Source: Streptomyces sp. HmicA12 (lineage in GTDB: Bacteria > Actinomycetota > Actinomycetes > Streptomycetales > Streptomycetaceae). From it: a DNA stretch of 64,000 bases. The position numbers were made by a program, and so were the translations under genes. The stretch covers positions 530,487-594,486 of the forward strand of contig NZ_KB891797.1 of assembly GCF_000373565.1 (NCBI RefSeq). Direction: 5' to 3'. Of the stretch, positions 8,907-19,495 are shown piece after piece. The notes under the pieces were generated by a model, which was not told where the DNA came from, made no database searches, and was given only the letters and a program-made list of their open reading frames with translations. Every line of letters starts with the position of its first letter. Within the stretch, counting starts at the first letter, position 1.

Positions 8907-10747
8907 TGTGCGGAATCGTGGGATACGTAGGTTCACAGTCGGCTCATGACGTCGTCCTCGCCGGGCTCAAGCGCCTGGAGTACCGGGGCTACGACTCGGC
9001 GGGGATCGCGGTCCTCGCGGACGGCGAGCTCGCCGCCGAGAAGAAGGCCGGCAAGCTCGCCAATCTGGAGAAGTCGCTGGTGGACCGGCCGCTGCCGGCC
9101 GGCGCCACGGGCATCGGGCACACCCGCTGGGCCACCCACGGCGGCCCCACCGACGCCAACGCGCACCCGCACCTCGACAACGCGGGCCGGGTCGCCGTCG
9201 TCCACAACGGGATCATCGAGAACTTCGCGGCGCTGCGGACCGAGCTCGCCGAGCGCGGGCACGCGCTCGCCTCCGAGACGGACACCGAGGTCGTCGCGCA
9301 TCTGCTGGGCGAGGAGTTCTCGGGGGACCTGGCGGAGGCGATGCGCCGGGTCTGCCGTCGCCTGGAGGGCGCGTTCACGCTGGTCGCGGTGCACGCGGAC
9401 GCGCCGGACGTGGTCGTGGGCGCGCGCCGGAACTCGCCGCTGGTGGTCGGCGTCGGGGAGGGCGAGGCGTTCCTGGCCTCCGACGTCGCGGCGTTCATCG
9501 CGCACACGCGCTCCGCGATCGAGCTGGGCCAGGACCAGGTCGTCGAGCTGCGCCCGGACGCGGTGACCGTGACGGACTTCGACGGCCGGGCCGCCGACGT
9601 GCGCAGGTACCACGTCGACTGGGACGCCTCGGCCGCCGAGAAGGGCGGCTACGACTACTTCATGCTCAAGGAGATCGCCGAGCAGCCGAAGGCCGTCGCG
9701 GACACGCTGCTCGGGCGGATCGGGGCCGAGGGCCAGCTGACGCTGGACGAGCTGCGGATCCCGACGCAGGTGCTGCGGATGGTCGACAAGGTGGTGATCG
9801 TGGCGTGCGGGACGGCGTTCCACGCGGGCCTGATCGCGAAGTACGCCATCGAGCACTGGACCCGCATCCCGTGCGAGGTGGAGCTGGCCAGCGAGTTCCG
9901 CTACCGGGACCCGATCCTCGACGCGCGCTCGCTCGTCATCGCCATCTCCCAGTCCGGCGAGACCATGGACACGCTGATGGCGCTGCGGCACGCGCGCGAG
10001 CAGGGCGCGACGGTGCTCGCGATCTGCAACACGAACGGCTCGACGATCCCGCGCGAGTCGGACGCGGTGCTGTACACGCACGCCGGTCCCGAGGTCGCGG
10101 TCGCCTCGACGAAGGCGTTCCTGACGCAGCTGGTGGCCTGCTACCTGGTCGCCCTGTACCTGGGGCAGGTGCGCGGCACCAAGTGGGGTGACGAGATCGC
10201 CGCCGTCGTACGGGAGCTGGGCCGCAGCGGCGAGGAGGTCGAGCGGGTCCTGGAGACCATGGAGCCGGTGCGGGAGCTGGCGCGTTCCCTGGCCGGGCAG
10301 GACACCGTGCTGTTCCTGGGGCGGCACGTGGGCTATCCGGTCGCCCTGGAAGGCGCGCTGAAGCTCAAGGAGCTCGCGTACATGCACGCCGAGGGCTTCG
10401 CGGCGGGCGAGCTGAAGCACGGGCCGATCGCGCTGATCGAGGACGGGGTGCCGGTGGTGGTCGTCGTGCCGTCGCCGCGCGGCCGCTCGGTCCTGCACGA
10501 CAAGATCGTGTCCAACATCCAGGAGATCCGGGCGCGCGGGGCCCGGACCATCGTGATCGCGGAGGAGGGCGACGAGGCGGTGGTGCCGTACGCGGACCAC
10601 CTCGTCCGGGTGCCCGTCACGCCCACCCTGCTCCAGCCGCTGGTGGCGACGGTGCCGCTGCAGGTCTTCGCGTGCGAGCTGGCCACGGCGCGCGGGAACG
10701 AGGTGGATCAGCCTCGGAATCTGGCGAAGTCGGTCACCGTGGAGTAG
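8906..10747 (+). CDS. glmS: Glutamine-fructose-6-phosphate aminotransferase (isomerizing)
   Basis: 613 residues starting MCGIVGYVGSQSAHDVVL. Cys2 is the N-terminal nucleophile of the glutaminase domain (about 1-220) after Met removal. Makes glucosamine-6-P, feeding glmM upstream. Two SIS sugar-isomerase domains follow (about 290-430 and 460-600) with CGTAFHAGLIAKYAIE, SQSGETMDT and the C-terminal PRNLAKSVTVE. The frame is open further upstream, but the ATG at 8906 gives the required Cys2. The 3' end overlaps the convergent DUF397 gene by 40 bp. Confidence 0.97.
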   Translation: MCGIVGYVGSQSAHDVVLAGLKRLEYRGYDSAGIAVLADGELAAEKKAGKLANLEKSLVDRPLPAGATGIGHTRWATHGGPTDANAHPHLDNAGRVAVVHNGIIENFAALRTELAERGHALASETDTEVVAHLLGEEFSGDLAEAMRRVCRRLEGAFTLVAVHADAPDVVVGARRNSPLVVGVGEGEAFLASDVAAFIAHTRSAIELGQDQVVELRPDAVTVTDFDGRAADVRRYHVDWDASAAEKGGYDYFMLKEIAEQPKAVADTLLGRIGAEGQLTLDELRIPTQVLRMVDKVVIVACGTAFHAGLIAKYAIEHWTRIPCEVELASEFRYRDPILDARSLVIAISQSGETMDTLMALRHAREQGATVLAICNTNGSTIPRESDAVLYTHAGPEVAVASTKAFLTQLVACYLVALYLGQVRGTKWGDEIAAVVRELGRSGEEVERVLETMEPVRELARSLAGQDTVLFLGRHVGYPVALEGALKLKELAYMHAEGFAAGELKHGPIALIEDGVPVVVVVPSPRGRSVLHDKIVSNIQEIRARGARTIVIAEEGDEAVVPYADHLVRVPVTPTLLQPLVATVPLQVFACELATARGNEVDQPRNLAKSVTVE

Positions 10748-10938
10748 GCCTTCACGTCGTCGAGGAATGCGGTGAAGACTCCGGCCGGGAAGGTGAGGGT
10801 GCCTTGGGCCGGGGTCTTTGAGTCGCGGATGGATATGTGGGTGGGGTGGGTGGCGAGCTCGATGCAGGAGTCGCCGTCGCCCGGCCCCGAGTAGGACGAC
10901 TTCCGCCAGGTGTCGGGGGTGCCCATGGAGTGCCTCAC
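10708..10938 (-). CDS. DUF397 protein
   Basis: 76 residues from GTG 10938 (GTGA overlap with the stop of the upstream regulator), or 72 from ATG 10926. It has the DUF397 signature W-R-K-S-S-Y-S-G followed by G-D-S-C-I-E-L, then the R-D-S-K pattern and a C-terminal F-x-A-F-L-D-D-V-K. DUF397 proteins are encoded in many copies in Streptomyces, nearly always directly behind an XRE regulator, as here (the whiJ/abaA-type arrangement). A role as partner or antagonist of that regulator is suggested by context only. Its last 40 bp are antisense to the glmS 3' end. Confidence 0.85.
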   Translation of the reverse strand: MRHSMGTPDTWRKSSYSGPGDGDSCIELATHPTHISIRDSKTPAQGTLTFPAGVFTAFLDDVKAYSTVTDFARFRG

Positions 10939-11786
10939 AGCTCTTTCGTGACCCGGTGGATGAAGTCACGCGATCGCGCGGAGTCGAGTGACATCGCTTC
11001 CACTTTACGGAAGAGCGTTCGAAAGGCGTTGAGTTGGGCCTCGGAGTCGACGAAGGCCGCACCGTGTGGTGCGTCGCGTACGACCGTGTCCAGCTGCGGG
11101 AGGGTGCCTCCCGCGAGGGTCATGGTGCTGGCGGCGCCGGCGAATCCTTCCAGGGCGAAGGGGATGACCCGGACGTCGACATGGTCCGTCTGCGACAGTT
11201 CCAGGAGCTGAACGAGTTGGGCTCGGGCTGCCGCACGGTCGCTGACCATGATGCGCAGCGCCGCCTCGTGGATGACCGCTTCGTACGGGACCGGGGCCGG
11301 GCCATCGAGGATCACCTTGCGCTGCATTCGATGTCGTACGCGCAACTCCAGCTCTTCGGGCGGGAGTTCAGGTGTCCGGAAGCTGTAGACGGCGCGGGCG
11401 TAGTCCTCCGTCTGGAGTGGGCCGGGGACGAACAGGAACTGGACTTCCCTCATGTGTGAGGCGTGGTGCTCCAGCTCGGCCAGGTCGAGGAAGGGGTGGG
11501 GGAGAGATCCGCGGTACTCCTCCCACCAGCCGCGTGTGCGGTCGGTGGCCATCGCGACCAGTGCGGAGATCAACTCCGTGTCCGTGCAGGCGTAGTGAGC
11601 GGCGAGGAGGCGCAGCCGCTTCTCGCTCACCCCGGCGAGGGCGGCCTCGATCTGGCTGATCTGGGCGGGGCTCACCCCGAGCAGGGTTGCCGCTTCGCGG
11701 CTGGTGAGGCCTGCCGCGTTGCGGAGCCTGCGCAGTTCGGTCGCCAGGCGCATCTGGCGCGCTGTCGGCTCGCTCCTCAGCGCCAT
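10935..11786 (-). CDS. XRE-family regulator with DUF5753 C-terminal domain
   Basis: 283 residues from ATG 11786, preceded by GAGAGGAG 5-6 nt upstream; the frame extends five codons further to a TTG. Residues about 15-70 form a helix-turn-helix (RLRNAAGLTSREAATLLGVS, then PAQISQIEAAL). From about 95 to the end is a DUF5753 ligand-like domain (FLFVPGPLQTEDYARAV, DVRVIPFALEGF). This is the WhiJ-like class abundant in Streptomyces, usually acting with a DUF397 partner. Translationally coupled to that partner by a 4-nt overlap. Confidence 0.88.
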   Translation of the reverse strand: MALRSEPTARQMRLATELRRLRNAAGLTSREAATLLGVSPAQISQIEAALAGVSEKRLRLLAAHYACTDTELISALVAMATDRTRGWWEEYRGSLPHPFLDLAELEHHASHMREVQFLFVPGPLQTEDYARAVYSFRTPELPPEELELRVRHRMQRKVILDGPAPVPYEAVIHEAALRIMVSDRAAARAQLVQLLELSQTDHVDVRVIPFALEGFAGAASTMTLAGGTLPQLDTVVRDAPHGAAFVDSEAQLNAFRTLFRKVEAMSLDSARSRDFIHRVTKEL

Positions 11787-11801
11787 CGACGCTCCTCTCA
11801 A

Positions 11802-11999
11802 CTCGCCTTCCGGCGTTACTCGTTCGGGCGGTAGGTTACGCGATCCGCTTGCGAGACCTAAATAATTAAGTCCACCGTCGGTGGTGCGCTACTCACTCTG
11901 CGGATTGCCGGGGCTCCGGAAGCGCACCGCTCCGTCCTGCCATGACGGACGCGGCATGCCACCGCCCGCCGACCGCAACTCCACCCTGAGCGACCGGAG
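11802..11999. promoter_or_regulatory. Intergenic region with AT-rich stretch and palindrome
   Basis: Holds the promoter region of the XRE gene (minus strand). ACCTAAATAATTAAGTCC (about 11857-11873) is unusually AT-rich for this chromosome. It is followed by the palindrome CCACCG-T-CGGTGG (11872-11884), a plausible regulator site. The stretch 11890-11999 seems to be degraded coding sequence belonging to the truncated gene that follows. Confidence 0.4.
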
Positions 12000-12650
12000 T
12001 TGACGCATGCCCGAAACAGAATCCACGGAATCTGGGAGTACCAGCTGCAGCCGCTGCTGTTCGTGCTGACGCAGAGCAGGGCCACGGCCCGCTGGGCCGC
12101 ACAGCCCATCCGGCTGGGACTGTCCTGGTACCCGACGGTGACGGTTCGTCCCTTCGTACTCGGGCCGGACAACGTACCGCTGATCACGGACGAGAAGCAG
12201 GCGATGGAGGACCCGTCGCTCGCCGTCTTCTCGGCGATCGTCCACGCCCGGGGCAAGCGCTGCGCTGCCATACTGGAAATGCTCGCGGCGGTTCTGGACA
12301 CCATCGACCGCGACAGTGCGGCGATGTTCGCGCAGTTCGTGGAGTCGGGCCTGGCGAGCAAACCGGCTCGGGACATCTGGAGGAACCTGATGACGTCGGT
12401 GAACTACTTCTTCCGGAACCCCGTCGCCGAAGGCTTTCGTGAAGAAGGTCGGGAAGAAGGTCGGGAAGAAGGCCGGATCGAGGATCGCGCGGAGATGACC
12501 CTGCGCATTCTCGAATGGCGCGGTGTTCCGGTCCCCGAGCATGTCCGCGAGCGCGTCCTCACCTGCACCGACGGCGACCAGCTCACCGTCTGGGCCCAGC
12601 GGGCCGTCCACGCCGCCGACGCCGCGGATCTCTTCGTCGACGCCGGTTGA
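12000..12650 (+). pseudogene. Truncated Rpn/PD-(D/E)XK-type protein, C-terminal part
   Basis: 216 codons open from a TTG at 12000. From about residue 22 the sequence matches what I remember of a large streptomycete family of about 290 residues with an N-terminal PD-(D/E)XK nuclease-like domain: RATARWAAQPI, RPFVLGPDNVPLITDEKQA, ARDIWRNLMTSVNYF, then a charged repeat and a short C-terminal domain ending AADLFVDAG. The first roughly 100 residues, including the catalytic region, are missing and no Shine-Dalgarno is seen. Residues about 145-157 are a REEG repeat encoded by 12-bp tandem copies (about 12437-12475). Most likely a decayed gene. Confidence 0.65.
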
Positions 12651-12661
12651 TCCCCCGACCG

Positions 12662-12675
12662 TAAGGTGCTCGGCA
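12662..12675 (+). promoter_or_regulatory. -10 element for leaderless acpS
   Basis: TAAGGT (12662-12667) ends 7 nt before the acpS ATG and there is no Shine-Dalgarno. The geometry predicts a transcript starting at the initiation codon. Confidence 0.45.
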
Positions 12676-13046
12676 TGAGCATCATCGGGGTCGGAATCGA
12701 CGTGGCCGAGATCGAGCGGTTCGCGGCGGCGCTGGAGCGTACGCCGGGGATGGCCGCGCGCCTGTTCACGGACGGCGAGCTGTTGCTGCCGAGCGGCGAG
12801 CGGCGCGGGGTCGCCTCGCTCGCCGCCCGCTTCGCGGCGAAGGAGGCTGCGGCCAAGGCGCTGGGTGCGCCGAAGGGGCTGCGGTGGACCGACGCGGAGG
12901 TGTACGTCGAGGAGAGCGGGCAGCCGCGGCTCCGGGTGAGCGGGACGGTGGCGGCGCGGGCGGCCGAGTTGGGGATCGCCGGGTTCCATGTGTCGCTGAG
13001 TCATGACGCGGGGGTTGCGTCCGCTGTGGTGGTGGCGGAGGGGTGA
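12675..13046 (+). CDS. acpS: Holo-[acyl-carrier-protein] synthase
   Basis: 123 residues from ATG 12675, starting [16 protein letters not shown]. Transfers 4'-phosphopantetheine from CoA to the acyl carrier protein of fatty acid (and some polyketide) synthesis. The family motifs are G-I-D-V-A-E-I (Mg-binding Asp), [13 protein letters not shown] and the C-terminal [16 protein letters not shown]. Length and motifs are those of the trimeric AcpS type, not the larger Sfp type. coaA, the first enzyme of CoA synthesis, lies 4 kb upstream. Confidence 0.95.
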   Translation: MSIIGVGIDVAEIERFAAALERTPGMAARLFTDGELLLPSGERRGVASLAARFAAKEAAAKALGAPKGLRWTDAEVYVEESGQPRLRVSGTVAARAAELGIAGFHVSLSHDAGVASAVVVAEG

Positions 13047-13092
13047 GGGTTCGGCGGATGGCGGAGGCGGCCGCTTGACCGGCGAACTGGGC

Positions 13093-13950
13093 ATGGAGCT
13101 GATCGCCAGTCCTCGCGACGAGCGTGTGTGGGAGGAGCTTGGAGACGCAGCTACCTGGAGTGCGTATGCGGCGGAACTGCGCCGAGTGCTCGGAGCGGTG
13201 ATCGAGAAGAGCGGCGCCGACCGCTTGGAGGTCACCTACCTGATGGTGAGCGAGCCCCTCGACGACGGGCACCCAGGCCTCCGCAACGGTACGGAGGTCC
13301 AGGCCCCGCAAGCGATTGATCTTGTCGAGGAAATGGCCGCCGGCCGCGGGCCGTATGCCTGTCTTTCCGCCCCGGGGCGGCTTCAGATCGAGTCGGGATG
13401 GGACGGGGCCGTACATCTCTGCACGACACAAGCTGTAGCCGCCGATTTGGCGGGGCTCCGTGGCGATGACGTGATTCTTCGGTGGCGCGACGGAGCTCCT
13501 GAACCCACGGAGATCTTGAATCCCGTCGTTGCTGTCGCGGACGAGAGTTTCTGGGCGACGGTGGCGGAGGTCTCCGAACGCTTCACGTTGTTGTGCGAGC
13601 GCTGGGCGTACGGCGCCTACGGGTGGAGATGGTTCCGCGTGACTCGGGAGAACGCGGCCGAACTGGCCCGACTCGTGCGGCCGCGTTCGCTGGTCTGCGT
13701 GGCTACCGAGCCGGACTTGCACCCCAGGCCTGAGCTGCTGGAGGACAACTTCACCGCCTTCTCGGCCCCGCTGCTTCCGGGCGAGTTGGCCTACCGGTCC
13801 TACCCCGGTGGCGCCGATTCGCTCGCAGAGGTCATGGGTGAGGGCTTCTCACTCATGCTGGCGGACAAGGCGATGGGCGACCGGTGCGCCGTGGTGCCGG
13901 ACCCGGACGGGGTGCTGAGGGCGCAGTGGGAGAACCCGGCGGAACCGTAG
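13093..13950 (+). CDS. Protein of unknown function in accessory island
   Basis: 285 residues from ATG 13093. A TTG at 13075 with GGAGGCGG upstream is an equally good start and would add six residues. A soluble, mixed alpha/beta composition rich in Trp (CERWAYGAYGWRWFRV); no signal peptide, membrane helix or enzymatic motif. I do not recognise the family. It begins a run of four small, mutually unrelated genes, two of which belong to families often found as immunity proteins, so a similar role is possible but unproved. Confidence 0.6.
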   Translation: MELIASPRDERVWEELGDAATWSAYAAELRRVLGAVIEKSGADRLEVTYLMVSEPLDDGHPGLRNGTEVQAPQAIDLVEEMAAGRGPYACLSAPGRLQIESGWDGAVHLCTTQAVAADLAGLRGDDVILRWRDGAPEPTEILNPVVAVADESFWATVAEVSERFTLLCERWAYGAYGWRWFRVTRENAAELARLVRPRSLVCVATEPDLHPRPELLEDNFTAFSAPLLPGELAYRSYPGGADSLAEVMGEGFSLMLADKAMGDRCAVVPDPDGVLRAQWENPAEP

Positions 13951-13974
13951 GCCGATTGCCCACAGCCGCGTCGG

Positions 13975-14328
13975 TCAGTGGAACTCGTGCACCACTTCGA
14001 TCTCACCGACGATGTGTGTATTGAACTCGTCGAGCTCCTCGGCCGGAACCCAGAGTTCGAGGATCGTCCGGCCGCCTGCCTGTTGGACCGGGTACCGGGT
14101 CACGAAATCCGACTCGACCTCGAAGCGGGTGACGAAACCCGCGCCGTCGTGCTTGACGTTCCAGTCCCTGGCGATCTTGATGGCGTAGTCCTCGTTGAGG
14201 ACCGGGTAGAAGATCGGCTGCTCGGGCAGACGGGGCGGCCAGGCGCGCCAGTTCAACTCCCGGACCAGGTCCAGCTCCTTGGGGCCGGTGGGGCGCCACA
14301 GGGTCGTCGTTGCTCGGCTGCTGGTCAT
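13975..14328 (-). CDS. Small protein of the family annotated ADP-ribosylation/crystallin J1
   Basis: 117 residues from ATG 14328. The pattern is TTTLWRPTGPKELDLV, LPEQPIFYPVLNEDYAIKIA, RDWNV, GFVTRFEV and LELWVPAEELDEFN. I recall this from a widespread family of about 115-120 residues, usually labelled ADP-ribosylation/crystallin J1 although it has no ADP-ribosylglycohydrolase motif. Cytoplasmic; function not established. The only minus-strand gene in this accessory run; its stop lies 24 bp from the stop of the preceding gene. Confidence 0.75.
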   Translation of the reverse strand: MTSSRATTTLWRPTGPKELDLVRELNWRAWPPRLPEQPIFYPVLNEDYAIKIARDWNVKHDGAGFVTRFEVESDFVTRYPVQQAGGRTILELWVPAEELDEFNTHIVGEIEVVHEFH

Positions 14329-14464
14329 CGAAGTAACTCTCTCGTCGCGGCGACCGCGGGCACAGCCGGTCGGGGAAGCCAGACCGTACCTGTGGCTCGG
14401 GCGGCGCGGCCACGGGATTTGGGACCGGAGGCATTGTCATAGGGGCGTGGCAGAGTGCGCGGCC

Positions 14465-15037
14465 ATGGACATCGACACGTTCTGGAACGTCATCGAAGCC
14501 GCGCGGGCCGAGGCGGCCCAAGCGAACGAGCCTTTTGACGAGGTCCTCGTCAGGCAGCTCGTGGACCGGCCGCAGCAGGAGATCCTGGAGTACGCGGAAC
14601 GCTTCGACGAGGTGCATGGCGCTCTGTACCGCTGGGACGTGTGGGCGGCGGCCTATCTCATCGGGGGCGGCTGCTCCGACGACAGCTTCATCGACTTCCG
14701 GGCCGGAGTGATTGCTCTGGGCCGTGGGTGGTACCGGAAGGTGGCCAACGACCCCGACAGCCTCGCGGCGCACCCCGATGTGATCCCGGCGGTCAACGAC
14801 CCGGATCGCCCTGAGGCGTTGTTCTACGAGGACGTGAACTACGCAGCCGTAGAGGCGTTCCGGCGGATCACCGGTGACGGGGATTCCTTCTGCACAGCGT
14901 GGGAGACATTCCGCCGGGCCGATGAGGGGAATGGCACCGCAGGTGACATGGGGGAGGATTTCGACTTCGACGACGACGAGGAAATGAGCCGTCGACTGCC
15001 CCGGCTGGCCGCGCTGTTTCGCGGTGCCCACCACTGA
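14465..15037 (+). CDS. DUF4240 protein
   Basis: 190 residues from ATG 14465, starting MDIDTFWNVIEAARAEA. The DUF4240 pattern is clear: an N-terminal FW-x-x-I/V helix, LYRWDVWAAAYLIGGGCSDD, FIDFRAGVIALGR and DPDSLA. The C-terminus is acidic (FDFDDDEE). DUF4240 domains occur alone or in predicted immunity and toxin-associated loci; no biochemical role is established. The frame is open further upstream, but only this ATG gives the family N-terminus. It lies 26 bp before the SUKH gene, so the two are probably co-transcribed. Confidence 0.82.
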   Translation: MDIDTFWNVIEAARAEAAQANEPFDEVLVRQLVDRPQQEILEYAERFDEVHGALYRWDVWAAAYLIGGGCSDDSFIDFRAGVIALGRGWYRKVANDPDSLAAHPDVIPAVNDPDRPEALFYEDVNYAAVEAFRRITGDGDSFCTAWETFRRADEGNGTAGDMGEDFDFDDDEEMSRRLPRLAALFRGAHH

Positions 15038-15063
15038 GACCGATCCTGCGCCGGAGGCTTCTG

Positions 15064-15579
<516 letters not shown>

Positions 15580-15595
15580 CCGGGCCGCCCCCGAC

Positions 15596-16866
<1,271 letters not shown>

Positions 16867-16870
<4 letters not shown>

Positions 16871-18156
16871 GCGTGCTGCTCGCTTTCTACGGGTTCTACG
16901 GCGTCGGGGGAGGGGGGTTCGGGCAGTCCGAGGGAGCGGCGGAAGGAGGCCGAGTCCTGCGGGGTGACGACGGCGAGCACGGCGGCCAGTACGGCGCCCA
17001 GGACCAGGAACCCGAAGGCGGCCCCGAACCCCGCGGCATCGGCGAGCAGGCCCATCGCGGTGGGCGCGACGACCCCGGCGAACTGTCCGCCGAAGGTGAT
17101 CAACCCGGCCCCGGCGCCGGTGAGTTCGGGCGGCAGGCTGCGCAGCGGTACCGCGTAGACGGGCATGTACGAGAGCGAGGACGCGGCGGTCGCCACCGAC
17201 ATCCACGCGATGAACGCGGACGTCGTCGGCGCCGTCGCCATCAGGATCAGGGCGATCGCGGCCACGGACATCGAGGGTACGACGATCAGCCGCTGTCGGC
17301 CTTCCAGCCGGTCGGCGAGGCGCCCGCCGACGATCACGGCGACGGCCGCCGCGCCCGCGGGGATCACCGACAGCGCTCCGGCCGAGGTCAGCGAGATGCC
17401 GCGGTCCTGGCTCAGATACGAGGGCACCCAGGTGTTCAGGCCCCACACGATGATGTCGTAGCCGAAGAACATCGCGGCGAAGCCCCACATGGCGGGGGAG
17501 CGCAGCACGGTGCGGGCGCCGCCCGTGGCGGTCGGCGCGGGCCCCGCCCCGGCCGGTGCGGCCTTCGGTTCGGGCAGCCACAGCCGGACCGCCACGAGGA
17601 CGAACACCCCCACGCCCGCGACCGTGAAGAACGCCGAGCGCCAGCCGAAGTGCACGATCAGCGGGGCGGCGAGGAGCGGTGCGACGACCGCGCCGACGGC
17701 GTTCGACGACTGCACGACGCCGTTGGCGCTCATCCGCTGGCCCGGCGTGGTCCGTTCGGTGATCGCCTTCATCGAGGCGCCGGGGAAGATCCCCTCCGCG
17801 GCGCCGAACAGGAACCGCACGACGAGCAGGATCGCGAACGACCCGGCGAACCCGGTCAGCGCCGTGAACGCCGACCAGATCAGCAGCGCCCAGCAGGTCA
17901 CCCGCTTGGCGCCGAACCGGTCGGCGAGCATCCCGCCGGGGATCTGACAGGCCGCGTAGGCGAGGAAGAACGCCGAGACGGCGATTCCCTGCTCGGTGCG
18001 GCTGAGGTCGAACTCGTCGCCGATCGAGGGCAGCGCGAGATTGATGACGAGCCGGTCGACGTAGTCGATCAGCCAGGCGCCGAAGAGCAGCGCGACCGTG
18101 ATCTTCGCGCCTCGGTCGAGGCGCTCCCTGGCGCGGGGCGGGGACGGTGGAGCCAC
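16867..18156 (-). CDS. MFS transporter (organic anion type)
   Basis: 429 residues from GTG 18156, which has GAAGGAG at 6-nt spacing; an earlier GTG at 18162 sits directly against it and is less likely. About 12 transmembrane helices in two halves, with the MFS loop 2-3 motif GGMLADRFGAKRV and GGRLADRLEGR in the second half. The N-terminus VALLFGAWLIDYVDRLVINL resembles the anion:cation symporter group. Translationally coupled to the amidohydrolase; it probably imports the compound that enzyme cleaves. Confidence 0.9.
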
Positions 18157-18245
18157 GGGCACTCCTTCTAGAGTGGGCGTGCGATCAGGTGGTGCGGCTC
18201 GGAAGTGGGGACAGATTCCGGCCGGCGCGGGGAAAGGGGCGAAGA

Positions 18246-19295
18246 TTGCAGGAAAGCGGCGGTGGGGCCGTCCTGGATCCGGATTCCGTCAGAGGCTTCG
18301 AGGAGACCGACCTCGCGCTCGTCGACGCCCTGCAGACCGATCCGCGCGCTCCCTGGACCCGGATCGGACCGGCCGTCGGCATCGACGCGACGACCGCCGC
18401 GCGCCGCTGGGCGCGGCTGCGCCGTGAGGGCCTCGCCTGGGTCACGGCGTACGCGGGCCCGGTCACCGGGGCCGTCGGCTACGTCGAGGTCAGCTGCCGG
18501 CCGAAGCGGCTGGCCGAGCTGAGCGAGCGGCTCAGCGCGCTGCCGTGGGTGCTCAGCGTCGAGCATGTCGTCGGCGACTTCGACCTGTTCCTCACCGTCG
18601 CGGCCGTCGACCTGCCCGCGCTCGGCCGCCGGGTCGGCACCGAGCTCGGTCTGCTGCCCGGCGTGCGCTCCACCCGCACCCGGCTCGGCGTCCGCGTCTA
18701 TCAGGAGGGCAGCGGCTGGAAGGTGCGCGCCCTGGAACCGGCGGGCCGCGCCCGTCTGGAGGGTGCGCGCCCCGCCGCCGGTGCCGGGCTGGGCGGCTCG
18801 TCCGGGCACGGGCCGCGCGGGGGTCTCGACCGCCGCCTCCTTGCCGCGCTCGGTGTCGACGGCCGTGCGGGCTGGGCCGAGCTCGCCGCGCGCACCGGAC
18901 TGAGCGAGTCCACGGTGCGCCGTCGCCTCGCCCGCGAACTGCGGGACCACGAGATCCTGGTCCGCTGCGACCTGGCGCAGCAGGTGGCGGGCTATCCGGC
19001 CATCGCCACGTACCGCGCGACCGTCCCGCACGGGGCGCTCGACACCACGGGCGCGGCGCTCGCCCGGCTTCCGCAGATCCGGCTGTGCGCCTCCGTCACC
19101 GGCTCGTGCAACCTGCTCTTCTCGGTGTGGCTGCGCGACCTCGACGGCATCACGGCCCTGGAGTCACTCCTCGACGAACGCTTCCCGCACCTGACGGTCC
19201 AGGACCGCACGGTCACCCTCCGCACGGCCAAGCGCATGGGGCGTGTCCTGGACGACGAGGGGCGGGCGGTGGGGCATGTGCCGATGGTGGTGTGA
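18246..19295 (+). CDS. Lrp/AsnC-type regulator with two HTH-RAM halves
   Basis: 349 residues from TTG 18246 (GAAAGGGG upstream; GTG 18192 is an alternative adding 18 residues). Two consecutive Lrp/AsnC units: HTH about 14-60 (LVDALQTDPRAPWTRIGPAV), effector domain to about 170, then a second HTH about 190-240 (GLSESTVRRRLARELRDHEI) and second effector domain to the end. A single-chain pseudo-dimer of this layout is known in actinobacteria. It is divergent from the MFS-amidohydrolase operon with a 90-bp gap, so it is the likely regulator of that operon, with an amino acid or its conjugate as ligand. Confidence 0.88.
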   Translation: MQESGGGAVLDPDSVRGFEETDLALVDALQTDPRAPWTRIGPAVGIDATTAARRWARLRREGLAWVTAYAGPVTGAVGYVEVSCRPKRLAELSERLSALPWVLSVEHVVGDFDLFLTVAAVDLPALGRRVGTELGLLPGVRSTRTRLGVRVYQEGSGWKVRALEPAGRARLEGARPAAGAGLGGSSGHGPRGGLDRRLLAALGVDGRAGWAELAARTGLSESTVRRRLARELRDHEILVRCDLAQQVAGYPAIATYRATVPHGALDTTGAALARLPQIRLCASVTGSCNLLFSVWLRDLDGITALESLLDERFPHLTVQDRTVTLRTAKRMGRVLDDEGRAVGHVPMVV

Positions 19296-19344
19296 GGGTG
19301 CGGTGCCGTCTGCCGGGTGCGGTTTCGTGGCGGTCTGCGGGTGC

Positions 19345-19456
19345 GTCGTGGCTGGTCGCGCAGTTCCCCGCGCCCCTGAAGCGAGCTTCGCTCGCCCGGG
19401 GGAGGCTGCGCGGAGCGCATGCCTCAGGGGCGCGGGGAACTGCGCGAGAAGCCCCA
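19345..19456. repeat. Large dispersed inverted repeat (copy 2)
   Basis: A perfect 24-bp inverted repeat: TCGCGCAGTTCCCCGCGCCC + CTGA (19356-19379) and its complement at 19424-19447. It encloses a second hairpin, GCGAGC-TTC-GCTCGC (19381-19395). It sits between two convergent genes and could end transcription from both sides. It belongs to the same family as the copies near 6480, 26810, 37880 and 46010. Confidence 0.7.
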
Positions 19457-19495
19457 CCGGCCCGCACCCGCCCGCACAGCGCACCCCGCAGACGA

